The position numbers and the translations under genes are program-made. A stretch of 64,000 nt of DNA from JAGIBJ01 sp032119595 (GTDB taxonomy: Bacteria; Actinomycetota; Thermoleophilia; Solirubrobacterales; Solirubrobacteraceae), in contig JAUMBQ010000006.1 of assembly GCA_032119595.1 (NCBI GenBank), forward strand, positions 1,488,001-1,552,000, written 5' to 3'. Under the pieces are notes generated by a model that saw only the letters and a program-made list of their open reading frames with translations, searched no databases and was not told the DNA's origin. Shown piece by piece: positions 10,580 to 18,519 of this stretch (position 1 is the first letter of the stretch; each line of letters begins with the position of its first letter).

Positions 10580-11250
10580 AGCTTGCTGGCGTCGAGCAGC
10601 GTCTTGACCTGCTCGGTCGGCTTCTTGCGGCCGTCGAGCTCTTCGCTGTGGCGGTTGAGCCAGATCACGGGGATCTTGGCCTTCAGGCACGGCTCGACGT
10701 CGTGGTAGTACGACGACCCGATGTGGACCATGCCCTTCTTGGTGCCGATGCGGCGCTCGATCTCCTTGAAGTGCGCGGGATCCGGCTTGTACGAGCGGAC
10801 CTGCTGCGCGGTGACGACGAGATCGAAGTCGTGCGGGATGTGGCGACGCGTCTGACCGAGGAGCTTGTCGTCGATGTTCGAGACGAGACCCGTCTTGTAC
10901 TTCTTGCCGAACTTGCGGAGCTGCACCGGAGCTTCCTTGAAGGGCTTCCAGTACGGGATCGAATCCGGGAGGAACGACGACTTGGAGGAGTCGAGCTTCC
11001 ATTCCAGGCGCTCGGCGATCTCAAGGGCGGTGCGGCGCAGGACCTCGGCGTACAGCTCGTAGGAGCCGGACTGGATCTCGCGCTGGACCTCGTGGAACAT
11101 CGGGAGAAGAACGTTCGCGTCGATCTCCACGCCGTCAGCGGCGGCCGCCTTCTTGAAGGCAGCGACGATTCCGGATTCCCAGTCGATCAGCGTGCCGTAC
11201 ACATCGAACGTGACGAAGGTGATCTGCTTGGGAAGTGGCATCGCTCCCAT
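10567..11250 (-). CDS. HAD-superfamily hydrolase, haloacid dehalogenase type II-like
   Basis: This 227-residue HAD hydrolase has motif I FDVYGTLIDW (nucleophile Asp, YGTLID as in L-2-haloacid dehalogenases), motif II TGLVSNIDD, motif III Lys in VRSYKPDPAHF and motif IV around GMVHIGSSYYHDVEPCLKA. The cap domain lies between motifs I and II. Family members are dehalogenases or small-molecule phosphatases; dehalogenase activity cannot be read from sequence alone. The ATG at 11250 has GAGG four bases upstream. It sits between two paralogous membrane-protein genes on the same strand but is separated from both by non-coding DNA. Confidence 0.88.
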   Translation of the reverse strand: MGAMPLPKQITFVTFDVYGTLIDWESGIVAAFKKAAAADGVEIDANVLLPMFHEVQREIQSGSYELYAEVLRRTALEIAERLEWKLDSSKSSFLPDSIPYWKPFKEAPVQLRKFGKKYKTGLVSNIDDKLLGQTRRHIPHDFDLVVTAQQVRSYKPDPAHFKEIERRIGTKKGMVHIGSSYYHDVEPCLKAKIPVIWLNRHSEELDGRKKPTEQVKTLLDASKLLGL

Positions 11251-11310
11251 TATGCCTCAGGCTTGCGGCCCGGCGCTGCGTGGTGCGCCAGCTGCATGGT
11301 GCCAGGGCCG

Positions 11311-12498
11311 TTAGCCCATGCCTGGGGGCCCGACGCTCTGCGTCCGCGTGGGCGGCGGAGCCGTCGGGCCGGGCGCTGGCGGCTGTTGCCAAGGTTGCGG
11401 TGCCTGTTGTGCCTGCTGCCACGGCTGCTGCTGCTGCGGCCCGGGCTGGTGTGACGCGGGTGGCTGCGCCTGCTGCCACGGCTGCTGCACCGACGGCTGC
11501 GGGGTTTGCTGAGGCTGTTGCATGGCCGGCTGCTGCGGTGCCGGCTGTTGCCATGGCTGTCCTCCCGGCTGAGGCGGCGGGTCGCACTCCACGTGGTTCA
11601 CGGCCGGCGCACCCGTCGGTCGGTAGTTCGGGTTGTACAGCGCCTCGTTCGACGGATGGCCTGCCTGCGCGGCTGGTGCTTGGTTCCACGGCTGGGGAGC
11701 CGGGGCCTGGTTCCGGGTCTGCGCGGCCGGGACCGGCATCGGCGACGCAGGTGCTGGTGCCGTCGGGACGTGCACTCGGTGTGCCGGCGCTGGGGTCGTC
11801 GAGCCGGTCACCGCGAGGCCGGTTACGGGATCCGACCGGTAGCCGGAGAGTCGTAGGAACAGCTCGGCCAGCGCGAGCGCGGGCAGCGGCATGATGAGGG
11901 CGGTGATCGCCGCGTTGGCCAGGAAGTAGTTCTCGACGCCGCCCGGGCCGGCGATGCGATCGCTGAGGTACGGGATGCCGAACTGGATCGCGCCCTGGAA
12001 CAGCACGATCACGAAGGCGGAGCCGAAGGCCTGTTTGGTGAGCTGGTTGCTCGAGCTCAGCGCATCGGAGATGGCGAGCGGACCGGCCACCAGCGCCGGT
12101 GCGGCAACCGCCAGACGAACCGCCACGAAGATGCCCGGGAGGACCAGGAAAACCGAGGCGACGCCGATCAAGATGCCGGCCACGATGGCCAGCCCGATCA
12201 GCGGGAGCAGCCGCGGCAGGGTTTGCATGATCAGCGCGCTGACGGTTGGCAGGCCCGTGCCGGCCCGCACGTGCAGCAAGAGCACGGTGTAGGCACCGAT
12301 CGAGAGCTGGGTCGTGATCATCGCGATGGCGCCGACCAACACCGTCGACATGAGGAGGCCGCCGTTGTTGAGCACCAGGAACGTCGCCATGACCCCGACG
12401 GTTTGGATCAGGATCGAGGCGCTCACCACCACGGACGCGTGGCGGCCGTAGATCCGTCCCGCCTCGCCAATGACCGAGCCTGCGTCGACATCGCTCAT
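11311..12498 (-). CDS. Membrane protein paralogue 3 of 3, with Pro/Gln-rich tail
   Basis: This 395-residue protein has two parts. Residues 1-235 are a six-helix domain (MSDVDAGSVIGEAGRIYGRH at the start; VFLVLPGIFVAVRLAVAAPA, SDALSSSNQLTKQ and LALAELFLRLSGYR later) homologous to the proteins at 8873 and 9672. The last 155 residues are a low-complexity cytosolic tail rich in Pro, Gln, Ala and Trp, with many QPWQQ-type blocks such as QQPWQQAQQAPQPWQQPP. The tail is unique to this paralogue and resembles disordered linkers that recruit partners. ATG 12498 starts exactly at the homologous N-terminus; the longer open frame upstream is rejected. Confidence 0.8.
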   Translation of the reverse strand: MSDVDAGSVIGEAGRIYGRHASVVVSASILIQTVGVMATFLVLNNGGLLMSTVLVGAIAMITTQLSIGAYTVLLLHVRAGTGLPTVSALIMQTLPRLLPLIGLAIVAGILIGVASVFLVLPGIFVAVRLAVAAPALVAGPLAISDALSSSNQLTKQAFGSAFVIVLFQGAIQFGIPYLSDRIAGPGGVENYFLANAAITALIMPLPALALAELFLRLSGYRSDPVTGLAVTGSTTPAPAHRVHVPTAPAPASPMPVPAAQTRNQAPAPQPWNQAPAAQAGHPSNEALYNPNYRPTGAPAVNHVECDPPPQPGGQPWQQPAPQQPAMQQPQQTPQPSVQQPWQQAQPPASHQPGPQQQQPWQQAQQAPQPWQQPPAPGPTAPPPTRTQSVGPPGMG

Positions 12499-12637
12499 CG
12501 GGTCCCCATTCCGGTCGTCACCACCGGGTCCTCGGCCGCGACCTACGGCACTTGACGGGCACTCGGCAGGTGCTCGACACGGTGTGTATCGAACGCCGGC
12601 AGTCCGGTTCGGGGGCGCGTGCGGCAATCTGCAGGGC

Positions 12638-13333
12638 GTGACTCCTCCCCTGACGCGCCGTCTCGGCCTGATCCTCGCCGTGGCCGTCGCGGGATTCGTC
12701 GCCGTGTTCGTCCTTCCCTCATTCGCGCCGAGCGGGTCGAAGGACGCGTACCCAGCGTGGCGGAGCATCGACGGCGTGCCCGTGATCGACGAGCTCCCGG
12801 ACGACCTCGTCGGGGTGGTGCGGATCGCGCGCGAACGCAACACCGAGCAGGCTCGCGCCTCGATCGTGCTCGCGCCGGGGCCGGCGGCTCCCTGCGAGCC
12901 GGCGCGCGTGTCGATCGGTGGCAGCAAGCCGTACGTGCAGACTCCGGATCCCGCCGAAGTGGCCAGCGACTGCAAGGGCCTGCGGCTCATCAGTCTGAAG
13001 GCCCTGCCAGGCCCGATCGTGATCACGATCGACGGCGACGAGTGGTCGCTCGATCCATCGATTCGTGACCCACGCTCCTGCCAGCTCGGTCGCGACCGCA
13101 CCTGCGCCTATTGGCTCTATGAGGGCGGCCGCTTCGGGGACCCCATCGAGACCGCTGCGCCTCGCGTGCAATCCGGGACGCCCCAGACGAGCCTCGCGGT
13201 GGGCGACGCACTCCTCGCGGGCCCCGAGGACCAGGCGAGCCGCGTGGTGACGTTTGGTGACCCGCTGACGCTCCTGCTGTGCGCTGCCGCCGCGGCGCCG
13301 GTATGCGAAGCAGGGCTCGCCGCCGGCACCTGA
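12638..13333 (+). CDS. Membrane-anchored hypothetical protein
   Basis: From GTG 12638 this is a 231-residue protein with a short basic N-terminus (VTPPLTRRLG), one hydrophobic segment LILAVAVAGFVAVFVLPSFA and an exported domain. The exported part has four well-spaced cysteines (in PCEPAR, DCKGL, SCQLGRDRTCAYWLYEGG) that could form disulfides, plus two more near the end. No family was recognised. It is divergent from the membrane paralogue at 12498; the 139-bp gap must hold both promoters. The 56 upstream in-frame residues are low-complexity and lack a membrane signal. Confidence 0.7.
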   Translation: MTPPLTRRLGLILAVAVAGFVAVFVLPSFAPSGSKDAYPAWRSIDGVPVIDELPDDLVGVVRIARERNTEQARASIVLAPGPAAPCEPARVSIGGSKPYVQTPDPAEVASDCKGLRLISLKALPGPIVITIDGDEWSLDPSIRDPRSCQLGRDRTCAYWLYEGGRFGDPIETAAPRVQSGTPQTSLAVGDALLAGPEDQASRVVTFGDPLTLLLCAAAAAPVCEAGLAAGT

Positions 13334-13370
13334 TCGGTTGAGGCTGGGACGTTCCGGCTAGCCTCGTGTC

Positions 13371-14351
13371 GTGCTCGAACCCAATGCGTTGACCGGTGCC
13401 GCGATCGATCGCGCGGCGGACCGCCGTCGGCGCGACGGGGCGTGGCTCGAAGCCCAGCGCGGCCACGCCGGAGCCCGGGTCGTGATGCTCGGAGACGCCG
13501 GCGTGCGCGGCATCGAGGGCGCGATTCACCTCGTGTCGATGGTCGAGGTCGAGGCGGCCATCGCGATCGGCGAGACCGACCCCGCGAACGAGTTCGTCTT
13601 GCTCGGGCTCGACGCCGAGGGACCCATTTTCGCGTTCGACGAAGACGTGCCGCGGAGCAACGAGCGCGCGCGGTTGATCGGCGCGGGCGGGATGCGTGGC
13701 GAGGCGCCGCCCGAGGCGGAAGGCCGGATCGGCCTCAGAGTCGCCGCGTTCACGCTGTCGCAGCAGGAGGGCGGACTGCTGGCCTACGCCGCGTCCATTC
13801 TCAACTGGCATCGCACCCATCGGTTCTGTGGCGTGTGTGGCTCGTCGACGACGGCCGGTGAGGGTGGCATGGTGCGCCGCTGCGACGCCTGCGGCACGAG
13901 CCACCACCCGCGTACGGACCCCGTGGTGATCATGCTCGTCACCGACGGCGCCGATCGCGTCCTGCTCGGCCGCCAATCGGTGTGGCCGGCTCGTCGCTAT
14001 TCGACGCTCGCCGGGTTCGTGTCGCCCGGGGAGAGCCTGGAGGAGGCGGTCGCCCGGGAGGTGCTGGAGGAGGTCGGCGTCGTCGTCGGCCAGCCGACGT
14101 ACCGCAGCTCGCAGCCGTGGCCGTTCCCGATGTCGTTGATGCTGGGCTTCCACGTGCCGTGGATCTCCGGCGACATCGACGGATCCGACGACGAACTCGA
14201 GGACGCGCGCTGGTTCTCCCGCGACGAGGTGGTCGAGGCGACCGGCGACGACTCCTGGGACGAGCCCCGCGAAGGTGAGGGCCTGCTGCTTCCGCCGAGG
14301 TCCGCGATCGCGCGGCGCCTGATCGAGCAGTGGCTGGCCGACACGGCGTAG
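13371..14351 (+). CDS. nudC: NAD(+) diphosphatase (NudC-type Nudix hydrolase)
   Basis: This 326-residue Nudix enzyme hydrolyses NAD(H) to NMN(H) and AMP and, in characterised NudC proteins, removes NAD caps from RNA. A zinc ribbon (CGVCGSS and CDACGTSHHPRTDP) precedes the Nudix domain. The Nudix box is GFVSPGESLEEAVAREVLEE with all the GX5EX7REUXEEXG residues. The NudC-specific SQPWPFPMSLMLGF motif follows. The start is GTG 13371, which begins right after the preceding gene's end region. It is monocistronic by position. Confidence 0.95.
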   Translation: MLEPNALTGAAIDRAADRRRRDGAWLEAQRGHAGARVVMLGDAGVRGIEGAIHLVSMVEVEAAIAIGETDPANEFVLLGLDAEGPIFAFDEDVPRSNERARLIGAGGMRGEAPPEAEGRIGLRVAAFTLSQQEGGLLAYAASILNWHRTHRFCGVCGSSTTAGEGGMVRRCDACGTSHHPRTDPVVIMLVTDGADRVLLGRQSVWPARRYSTLAGFVSPGESLEEAVAREVLEEVGVVVGQPTYRSSQPWPFPMSLMLGFHVPWISGDIDGSDDELEDARWFSRDEVVEATGDDSWDEPREGEGLLLPPRSAIARRLIEQWLADTA

Positions 14352-14607
14352 AGGCTTGGTCAGTGCTGAACGCAATCCTGCTGCAACTCGGCCGTTCTGG
14401 AGTGGCCCGCGGGTCACCCGGTACCGACCGCCCGTCCGTGACCCCGCGCACACGACATGTGCGACACCGCGCGATCGTGGCATCGGGTACTAAAGTCCGC
14501 CGGCGTCACGGTGGTTTGCGCTCCACGAACCGGTGTGACGGCCCAAGTCTGGGCACGCTTCGCCTCTAGAGCTCTGCGCGCCCGCGAAACCCCGAGCCCG
14601 GGACCTC

Positions 14608-15756
14608 ATGGATCTTCTCGAGTACCAAGGCAAGCAGCTGTTCGGTAAGCACGGCCTCGCCGTGTCCGACGGTAAAGCCGTCACCACCGTCGAGGACGCC
14701 GTCGCTGCTGCGAACGCCATCGGCTACCCCGTCGTCGTCAAGGCGCAGGTCCTGATGGGCGGCCGTGGCAAGGCCGGCGGCGTCAAGCTCGCCGCCAACG
14801 AGGACGAGGCTCGCGAGCACGCGACCAACATCCTCGGCCTCGACATCAAGGGCCACATCACGCGCACGATCTGGATCGAGCACGCGTCGGACATCGAGAC
14901 GGAGTACTACGCCTCCGTCCTGCTCGACCGTTCGGCGAAGAAGCCGCTCGTGATGTTCTCGATCGAGGGCGGCATCGAGATCGAGGAGGTCGCTGAGAAG
15001 ACCCCCGAGAAGCTCATCAAGTACCTCGTCGACCCGCTCGTTGGGCTCACGAAGGAAGAGGCCGTGAAGATCGCGACCGACGGCAAGGCTGCCGACGACG
15101 TGATCGACGGCGTTGCCGACGCGCTGCTCGCGCTCTACGAGGTCTGGCTCGAAGAGGACTGCACCCTCGCCGAGATCAACCCGCTGATCATCACCCCGGA
15201 CCGCGAGGTCAAGGCGCTCGACGCGAAGGTGTCGCTCGACGGCAACGCCGCGTTCCGCCACCCGGACCACGCTGATCTGGGCGACAAGGCCAACCTCGAC
15301 CCGATCGAGGTCAAGGCTGCTGAGCAGGACGTCGTGTACGTCAAGCTCGACGGCAACATCGGCATCCTCGGCAACGGCGCCGGGCTCGTCATGAGCACCC
15401 TCGACGTCGTCGCGCAGCACGGCGGCGAGCCGGCCAACTTCCTGGACGCTGGGGGCGGCTCTGACGCTGCCAAGGTGAAGCAGGCGGTCGAGATCATTCT
15501 CTCCAACGAGAACGTCAAGGCGGTCCTGTTCAACATCTTCGGCGGGATCACCCGTTGCGACGAGGTCGCCAATGGCCTCATCGCGGCGTTCGGCGATCTG
15601 AAGCCGACGGTTCCGTTCGTCGTGCGCCTTGATGGCACCAACGACGTCCTGGGTCGTGAGATCCTCGAGAGCGCCGCGCTCCCGAACGTGTACGCGGCCA
15701 AGACCATGGACGAGGCCGCCGAGAAGGTCACGGCCCTCGCGAAGGAGAACAGCTGA
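14608..15756 (+). CDS. sucC: Succinyl-CoA synthetase beta subunit (ADP-forming)
   Basis: This 382-residue ATP-grasp subunit starts MDLLEYQGKQLFGKHGLAVS. It carries the nucleotide loop KAQVLMGGRGKAGGVKLA, CTLAEINPLIITPD with metal-binding residues, GNGAGLVMSTLDVV and the C-terminal FNIFGGITRCDEVANG for the subunit interface. With SucD it interconverts succinyl-CoA and succinate with nucleotide phosphorylation in the TCA cycle. Its TGA overlaps the sucD ATG (TGATG). The 256 bp upstream is non-coding and should hold the operon promoter; TACTAA at 14488-14493 could be a -10 element, but no good -35 was found. Confidence 0.97.
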   Translation: MDLLEYQGKQLFGKHGLAVSDGKAVTTVEDAVAAANAIGYPVVVKAQVLMGGRGKAGGVKLAANEDEAREHATNILGLDIKGHITRTIWIEHASDIETEYYASVLLDRSAKKPLVMFSIEGGIEIEEVAEKTPEKLIKYLVDPLVGLTKEEAVKIATDGKAADDVIDGVADALLALYEVWLEEDCTLAEINPLIITPDREVKALDAKVSLDGNAAFRHPDHADLGDKANLDPIEVKAAEQDVVYVKLDGNIGILGNGAGLVMSTLDVVAQHGGEPANFLDAGGGSDAAKVKQAVEIILSNENVKAVLFNIFGGITRCDEVANGLIAAFGDLKPTVPFVVRLDGTNDVLGREILESAALPNVYAAKTMDEAAEKVTALAKENS

Positions 15757-16643
15757 TGTCGGTCCTCGTCGGTAACGACACGAAGCTCGCCGTCGCCGGT
15801 ATCACCGGTCGCGAAGGTCGCTTCCACACCCTCAACAACAAGGCCTACGGCACGAACGTCGTCGGCGGCGTCAACCCCAAGAAGGCTGGCGAGAACGTCG
15901 AGGGGATTCCGGTCTTTGGCGACTGGAAGACCACCGTCGCTGAGTCCGGTGCCAACACCGCGATGATCTTCGTCCCGCCGCCGTTCGCGGCCGCGTCGGC
16001 CCTCGAGGCTGCTGAGGCGGGCGTCGAGGTGGTCATCATCATCACCGAGGGCATCCCGGCGCACGACGAGCTGAAGCTCTACAACACGGTCAAGCGCGAC
16101 TTCCCCGGCACGACGATCATCGGCCCGAACTGCCCGGGCATCCTGTCTCCGGGCAAGGCGAACGTCGGCATCATTCCGGCGTCGTTCTTCAAGGAGGGCA
16201 ACGTCGGCGTGGTCTCGCGTTCCGGCACGCTGACCTATCAGATCGGCAACGAGCTGGCCCAGGCTGGCTTCGGCAACTCGAGCATCGTCGGCATCGGCGG
16301 CGACCCGGTTCCGGGCTCGTCGTTCATCGACATCATCAAGCTCTTCGAGGCTGATGACGAGACCGAGCTCATCGTCCTGTCGGGCGAGATCGGCGGCTCG
16401 GCTGAAGAGGAGGCCGCGGAGTACATCAAGTCCGAGGTCACCAAGCCCGTCGTCGCCTACATCGCGGGCTTCACGGCTCCCGAGGGCAAGCAGATGGGTC
16501 ACGCCGGCGCGATCGTGTCCGGCTCCGCCGGCACCGCCAAGGCGAAGGCCGAGGCCCTTGAGGCCAACGGCATCCGCGTGGGTCGCACCCCCACCGAGAC
16601 CGCCAAGATCGCGCTCGAGATCATCGGCGCTCCGGCCGTCTAG
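15756..16643 (+). CDS. sucD: Succinyl-CoA synthetase alpha subunit
   Basis: This 295-residue CoA-binding subunit has the Rossmann motif AVAGITGREGRFHT, GPNCPGILSPG, VSRSGTLTYQIGNELAQAG and the phospho-histidine loop GKQMGHAGAIVSG. That His carries the phosphate during catalysis. Its length matches the family. It is translationally coupled to sucC by a one-base overlap and followed 10 bp later by a strong hairpin, so sucCD is a two-gene operon. Confidence 0.97.
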   Translation: MSVLVGNDTKLAVAGITGREGRFHTLNNKAYGTNVVGGVNPKKAGENVEGIPVFGDWKTTVAESGANTAMIFVPPPFAAASALEAAEAGVEVVIIITEGIPAHDELKLYNTVKRDFPGTTIIGPNCPGILSPGKANVGIIPASFFKEGNVGVVSRSGTLTYQIGNELAQAGFGNSSIVGIGGDPVPGSSFIDIIKLFEADDETELIVLSGEIGGSAEEEAAEYIKSEVTKPVVAYIAGFTAPEGKQMGHAGAIVSGSAGTAKAKAEALEANGIRVGRTPTETAKIALEIIGAPAV

Positions 16644-16652
16644 AGCCATTCA

Positions 16653-16689
16653 CGCTCGCCGCCCGGCCTGAGGCCGGGCGGCGAGCGTT
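16653..16689 (+). terminator. sucCD terminator hairpin
   Basis: A 16-bp perfect stem (ACGCTCGCCGCCCGGC with its complement) closes a CTGAG loop 10 bp after sucD. It is followed by only two Ts. The stem strength and position support a terminator. Confidence 0.75.
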
Positions 16690-16710
16690 CGGGCTCAGGC
16701 CTTGGGCCGG

Positions 16711-16850
16711 GTGTCGCCCGGCTTCGCGCCGGGCGACTGCTCTCCGGCGGCGCCGTCGCGCCGGGCGTCGCCTGGTTTCGTGCCGGGCGACTGCTCTCCG
16801 GCGGCGCCGTCGCGCCGGGCGTCGCCTGGTTTCGTGCCGGGCGACTGCTC
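16711..16850. repeat. 54-bp tandem repeat, about 2.6 copies
   Basis: Copies begin at 16711, 16765 and 16819 (the last is cut short at about 32 bp). Copy 2 differs from copy 1 mainly by C/T changes near its start. Each copy starts with a hairpin: GTCGCCCGG and CCGGGCGAC pair at 16713-16737, and the same arms recur with a wobble in later copies. The 54-bp period is 18 codons and both strands stay open through it, but no start, RBS or known domain supports a protein. Confidence 0.8.
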
Positions 16851-16903
16851 CGGGGCTGAGTCTTCGGGCGAGGCTTCACCCCAGCGTGGCCGGGGCATCA
16901 TCC

Positions 16904-16941
16904 CCGAGGGGCCATCCGCCAGGAGGCGGGTGGCCCCTCGG
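16904..16941. repeat. 17-bp hairpin
   Basis: The arms 16904-16920 and 16925-16941 pair over 17 bp with one G-T wobble around an AGGA loop. It is part of the otherwise gene-free stretch 16644-17159, which also holds the 54-bp repeats and the hairpin at 17012. I see no credible gene in this stretch. Confidence 0.6.
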
Positions 16942-17011
16942 TCGTCTGGGCTCCAGGAGCCTCGGGTCCTCAACGTCAGACCGGCTCGCCGCCCGGCGAT
17001 GCACCCGAAAG

Positions 17012-17058
17012 AAGTAGGGAGGTTGGCGCTGGAGGGGTTAGGGCCAACCTCCCTACTT
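17012..17058. repeat. 16-bp perfect inverted repeat with 15-base loop
   Basis: AAGTAGGGAGGTTGGC (17012-17027) is repeated exactly in inverted form at 17043-17058. It has a lower GC content than its surroundings and lies about 100 bp before the DUF559-type gene. It could be a leader structure, a terminator for transcription from the left, or a mobile-element scar. Confidence 0.55.
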
Positions 17059-17159
17059 GTTGTTGGAGTATCGGAACCGCGCAGTTTTGCGCGCGGTTTT
17101 GCGGTGTTTTGGGGCGATTGCCGGCCCTCGGCGAGCGGTTTCGTTGCGACCATCTTTGG

Positions 17160-18146
17160 ATGGCCACCTACGCATTCACCGCCGCGCTGGCGAAACTCGC
17201 TGAGGAGGACGACGGAGTCGTCACGCGAAAGCGCATCCTCTCCCTCGACTTCAGCGACAACGACATCGCCGACGGCGTCACGCGGAGCCTGCTCTTTCCG
17301 GTGTTGCCCGGCGTCTACCTCGTCGGGCGCCAGACGCTCAAGCCGAGCCAGCTGCGGCAGGCGGCGACAATGTTCGCGGCTCCAGCGATGTTGCCGGGCC
17401 GATCGGCTGCAGAGCATCGGGGTTTGCTGACCGAGCGGTCTGGAGTCGTGTCGGTGCGGACGCTGCGGCGCGGCATGAATCCAAGTGTCAGGACGTTGGC
17501 TCCGATGGCGGACACAAAGCCCGGCTTGATCCTGATCAGAAAGACGAGGGACTTGGCTTCGGAGCTGGTGGCCGGCGTCCCCACGGCGACCGTTCCACGC
17601 ATGCTCGTCGATATTGCCGCGGCGGAGAAGCCCTCCATGCTCCAGCGGGTCTGGAAGCAGGCGGACTACCGCGGGATCCTGGACTTGGCCGAGGTCCATC
17701 GCGCGCTGAAGGCCAGACGCCGCGCTGGCAACCCGCTGGTACGGGACCTCTTCCTCAGACATCCGGGTCGTTTCGGCGTCCCCGGCTACTACGAGAGTGC
17801 GTCCGAGGTCGACTTCCGTCAGCTCGTTCACGACGCCGGCCTGCCTGACCCCGAGATCAACGTGCCGATGCGATTCGGTCGACAGCACTATCTCGCCGAC
17901 TTCTTCTGGCGCCTGATCGGTCTGGTCGTGGAGGTAGACGATCCCAGCCACGACCGCCCCCTCGTCCGCCAGTCTGACGCCATTCGCGACGCCGATTTCG
18001 TCGAGGCCGGCCTGACCGTTGTGCGATTCCGCACCGAACGCCTCGCCGCCGAGACCGACCGATGCATGACTCAACTGGGCGCCATCATGGAACGACTCAC
18101 CCGCGGCCTCCGCTCGCCTGCTGCCGATGGCGCGCTGACCTCGTGA
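17160..18146 (+). CDS. AbiEi-like / DUF559-type protein
   Basis: This 328-residue protein is of a kind widespread in actinobacteria. Residues 1-90 look like an AbiEi-type winged-helix region (DDGVVTRKRILSLDFSDNDI, then LFPVLPGVYLVG). The middle (VRTLRRGMNPSVRTLAPM to VPTATVPRMLVDIAAAEKP) matches the usual linker. The C-terminus resembles a Vsr/DUF559 endonuclease fold, with HYLADFFWRLIGLVVEVDDP and DADFVEAGLTVVRFRTE providing Asp and Glu at expected metal positions. AbiEi domains are antitoxins of type IV toxin-antitoxin systems, but no AbiEii toxin is adjacent, so this is a solo gene and a role in defence or repair is only inferred. Confidence 0.7.
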   Translation: MATYAFTAALAKLAEEDDGVVTRKRILSLDFSDNDIADGVTRSLLFPVLPGVYLVGRQTLKPSQLRQAATMFAAPAMLPGRSAAEHRGLLTERSGVVSVRTLRRGMNPSVRTLAPMADTKPGLILIRKTRDLASELVAGVPTATVPRMLVDIAAAEKPSMLQRVWKQADYRGILDLAEVHRALKARRRAGNPLVRDLFLRHPGRFGVPGYYESASEVDFRQLVHDAGLPDPEINVPMRFGRQHYLADFFWRLIGLVVEVDDPSHDRPLVRQSDAIRDADFVEAGLTVVRFRTERLAAETDRCMTQLGAIMERLTRGLRSPAADGALTS

Positions 18147-18519
18147 TGCCGGGAGGAGCGGTTCGCCTGCTCGTTCTACCGACGGTCGAGACGACGGCTA
18201 CCCCCTTCGACCACTTCGAGTGTCAGCGGGGAAGCAGATCGGACGGGGCCGGGAGTCCTGCGCCTCGGTCGACAGCGCGGGCGCCGCTTCGACGTCCCGG
18301 CAATGGTCTTGCACCGACTCTCACCCGGCGACGACTGCCGTGCCGGATCCATCGCGTGATCATCTCGGGCATCAGACTCGGCGAGGGGGCTGGTCGGCCG
18401 CTCCGCCTACGTGGTGGGGCAGCTTGCCCGGCCGGGCAAGCCCCGATAGGGTTCGTTGCGTCCAGTTCCGCCGTGTCTGTGCCCCCGGCAGTCGCAGCCT
18501 GTCCCAAGGTTCCGTCTCC
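18147..18519. other. Intergenic region with a perfect 20-bp palindrome
   Basis: No gene is supported in these 373 bp. GCTTGCCCGGCCGGGCAAGC at 18422-18441 is a perfect palindrome, about 80 bp before the next ATG. It may be a protein-binding site or a terminator. The open frame that runs through from 18220 has no RBS and no signal peptide at its start. Confidence 0.5.

Noticed and set aside
12499..13101. N-terminal extension of the Pro/Gln-tail membrane protein (about 200 codons)
   Set aside because: It overlaps the plus-strand gene at 12638, is low-complexity, and the paralogues start at the position of ATG 12498.
16695..18074. 459-codon minus-strand frame containing the 18-residue repeats
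   Set aside because: It lies antisense to the better supported DUF559-type gene, and outside the repeats it has no recognisable protein character.
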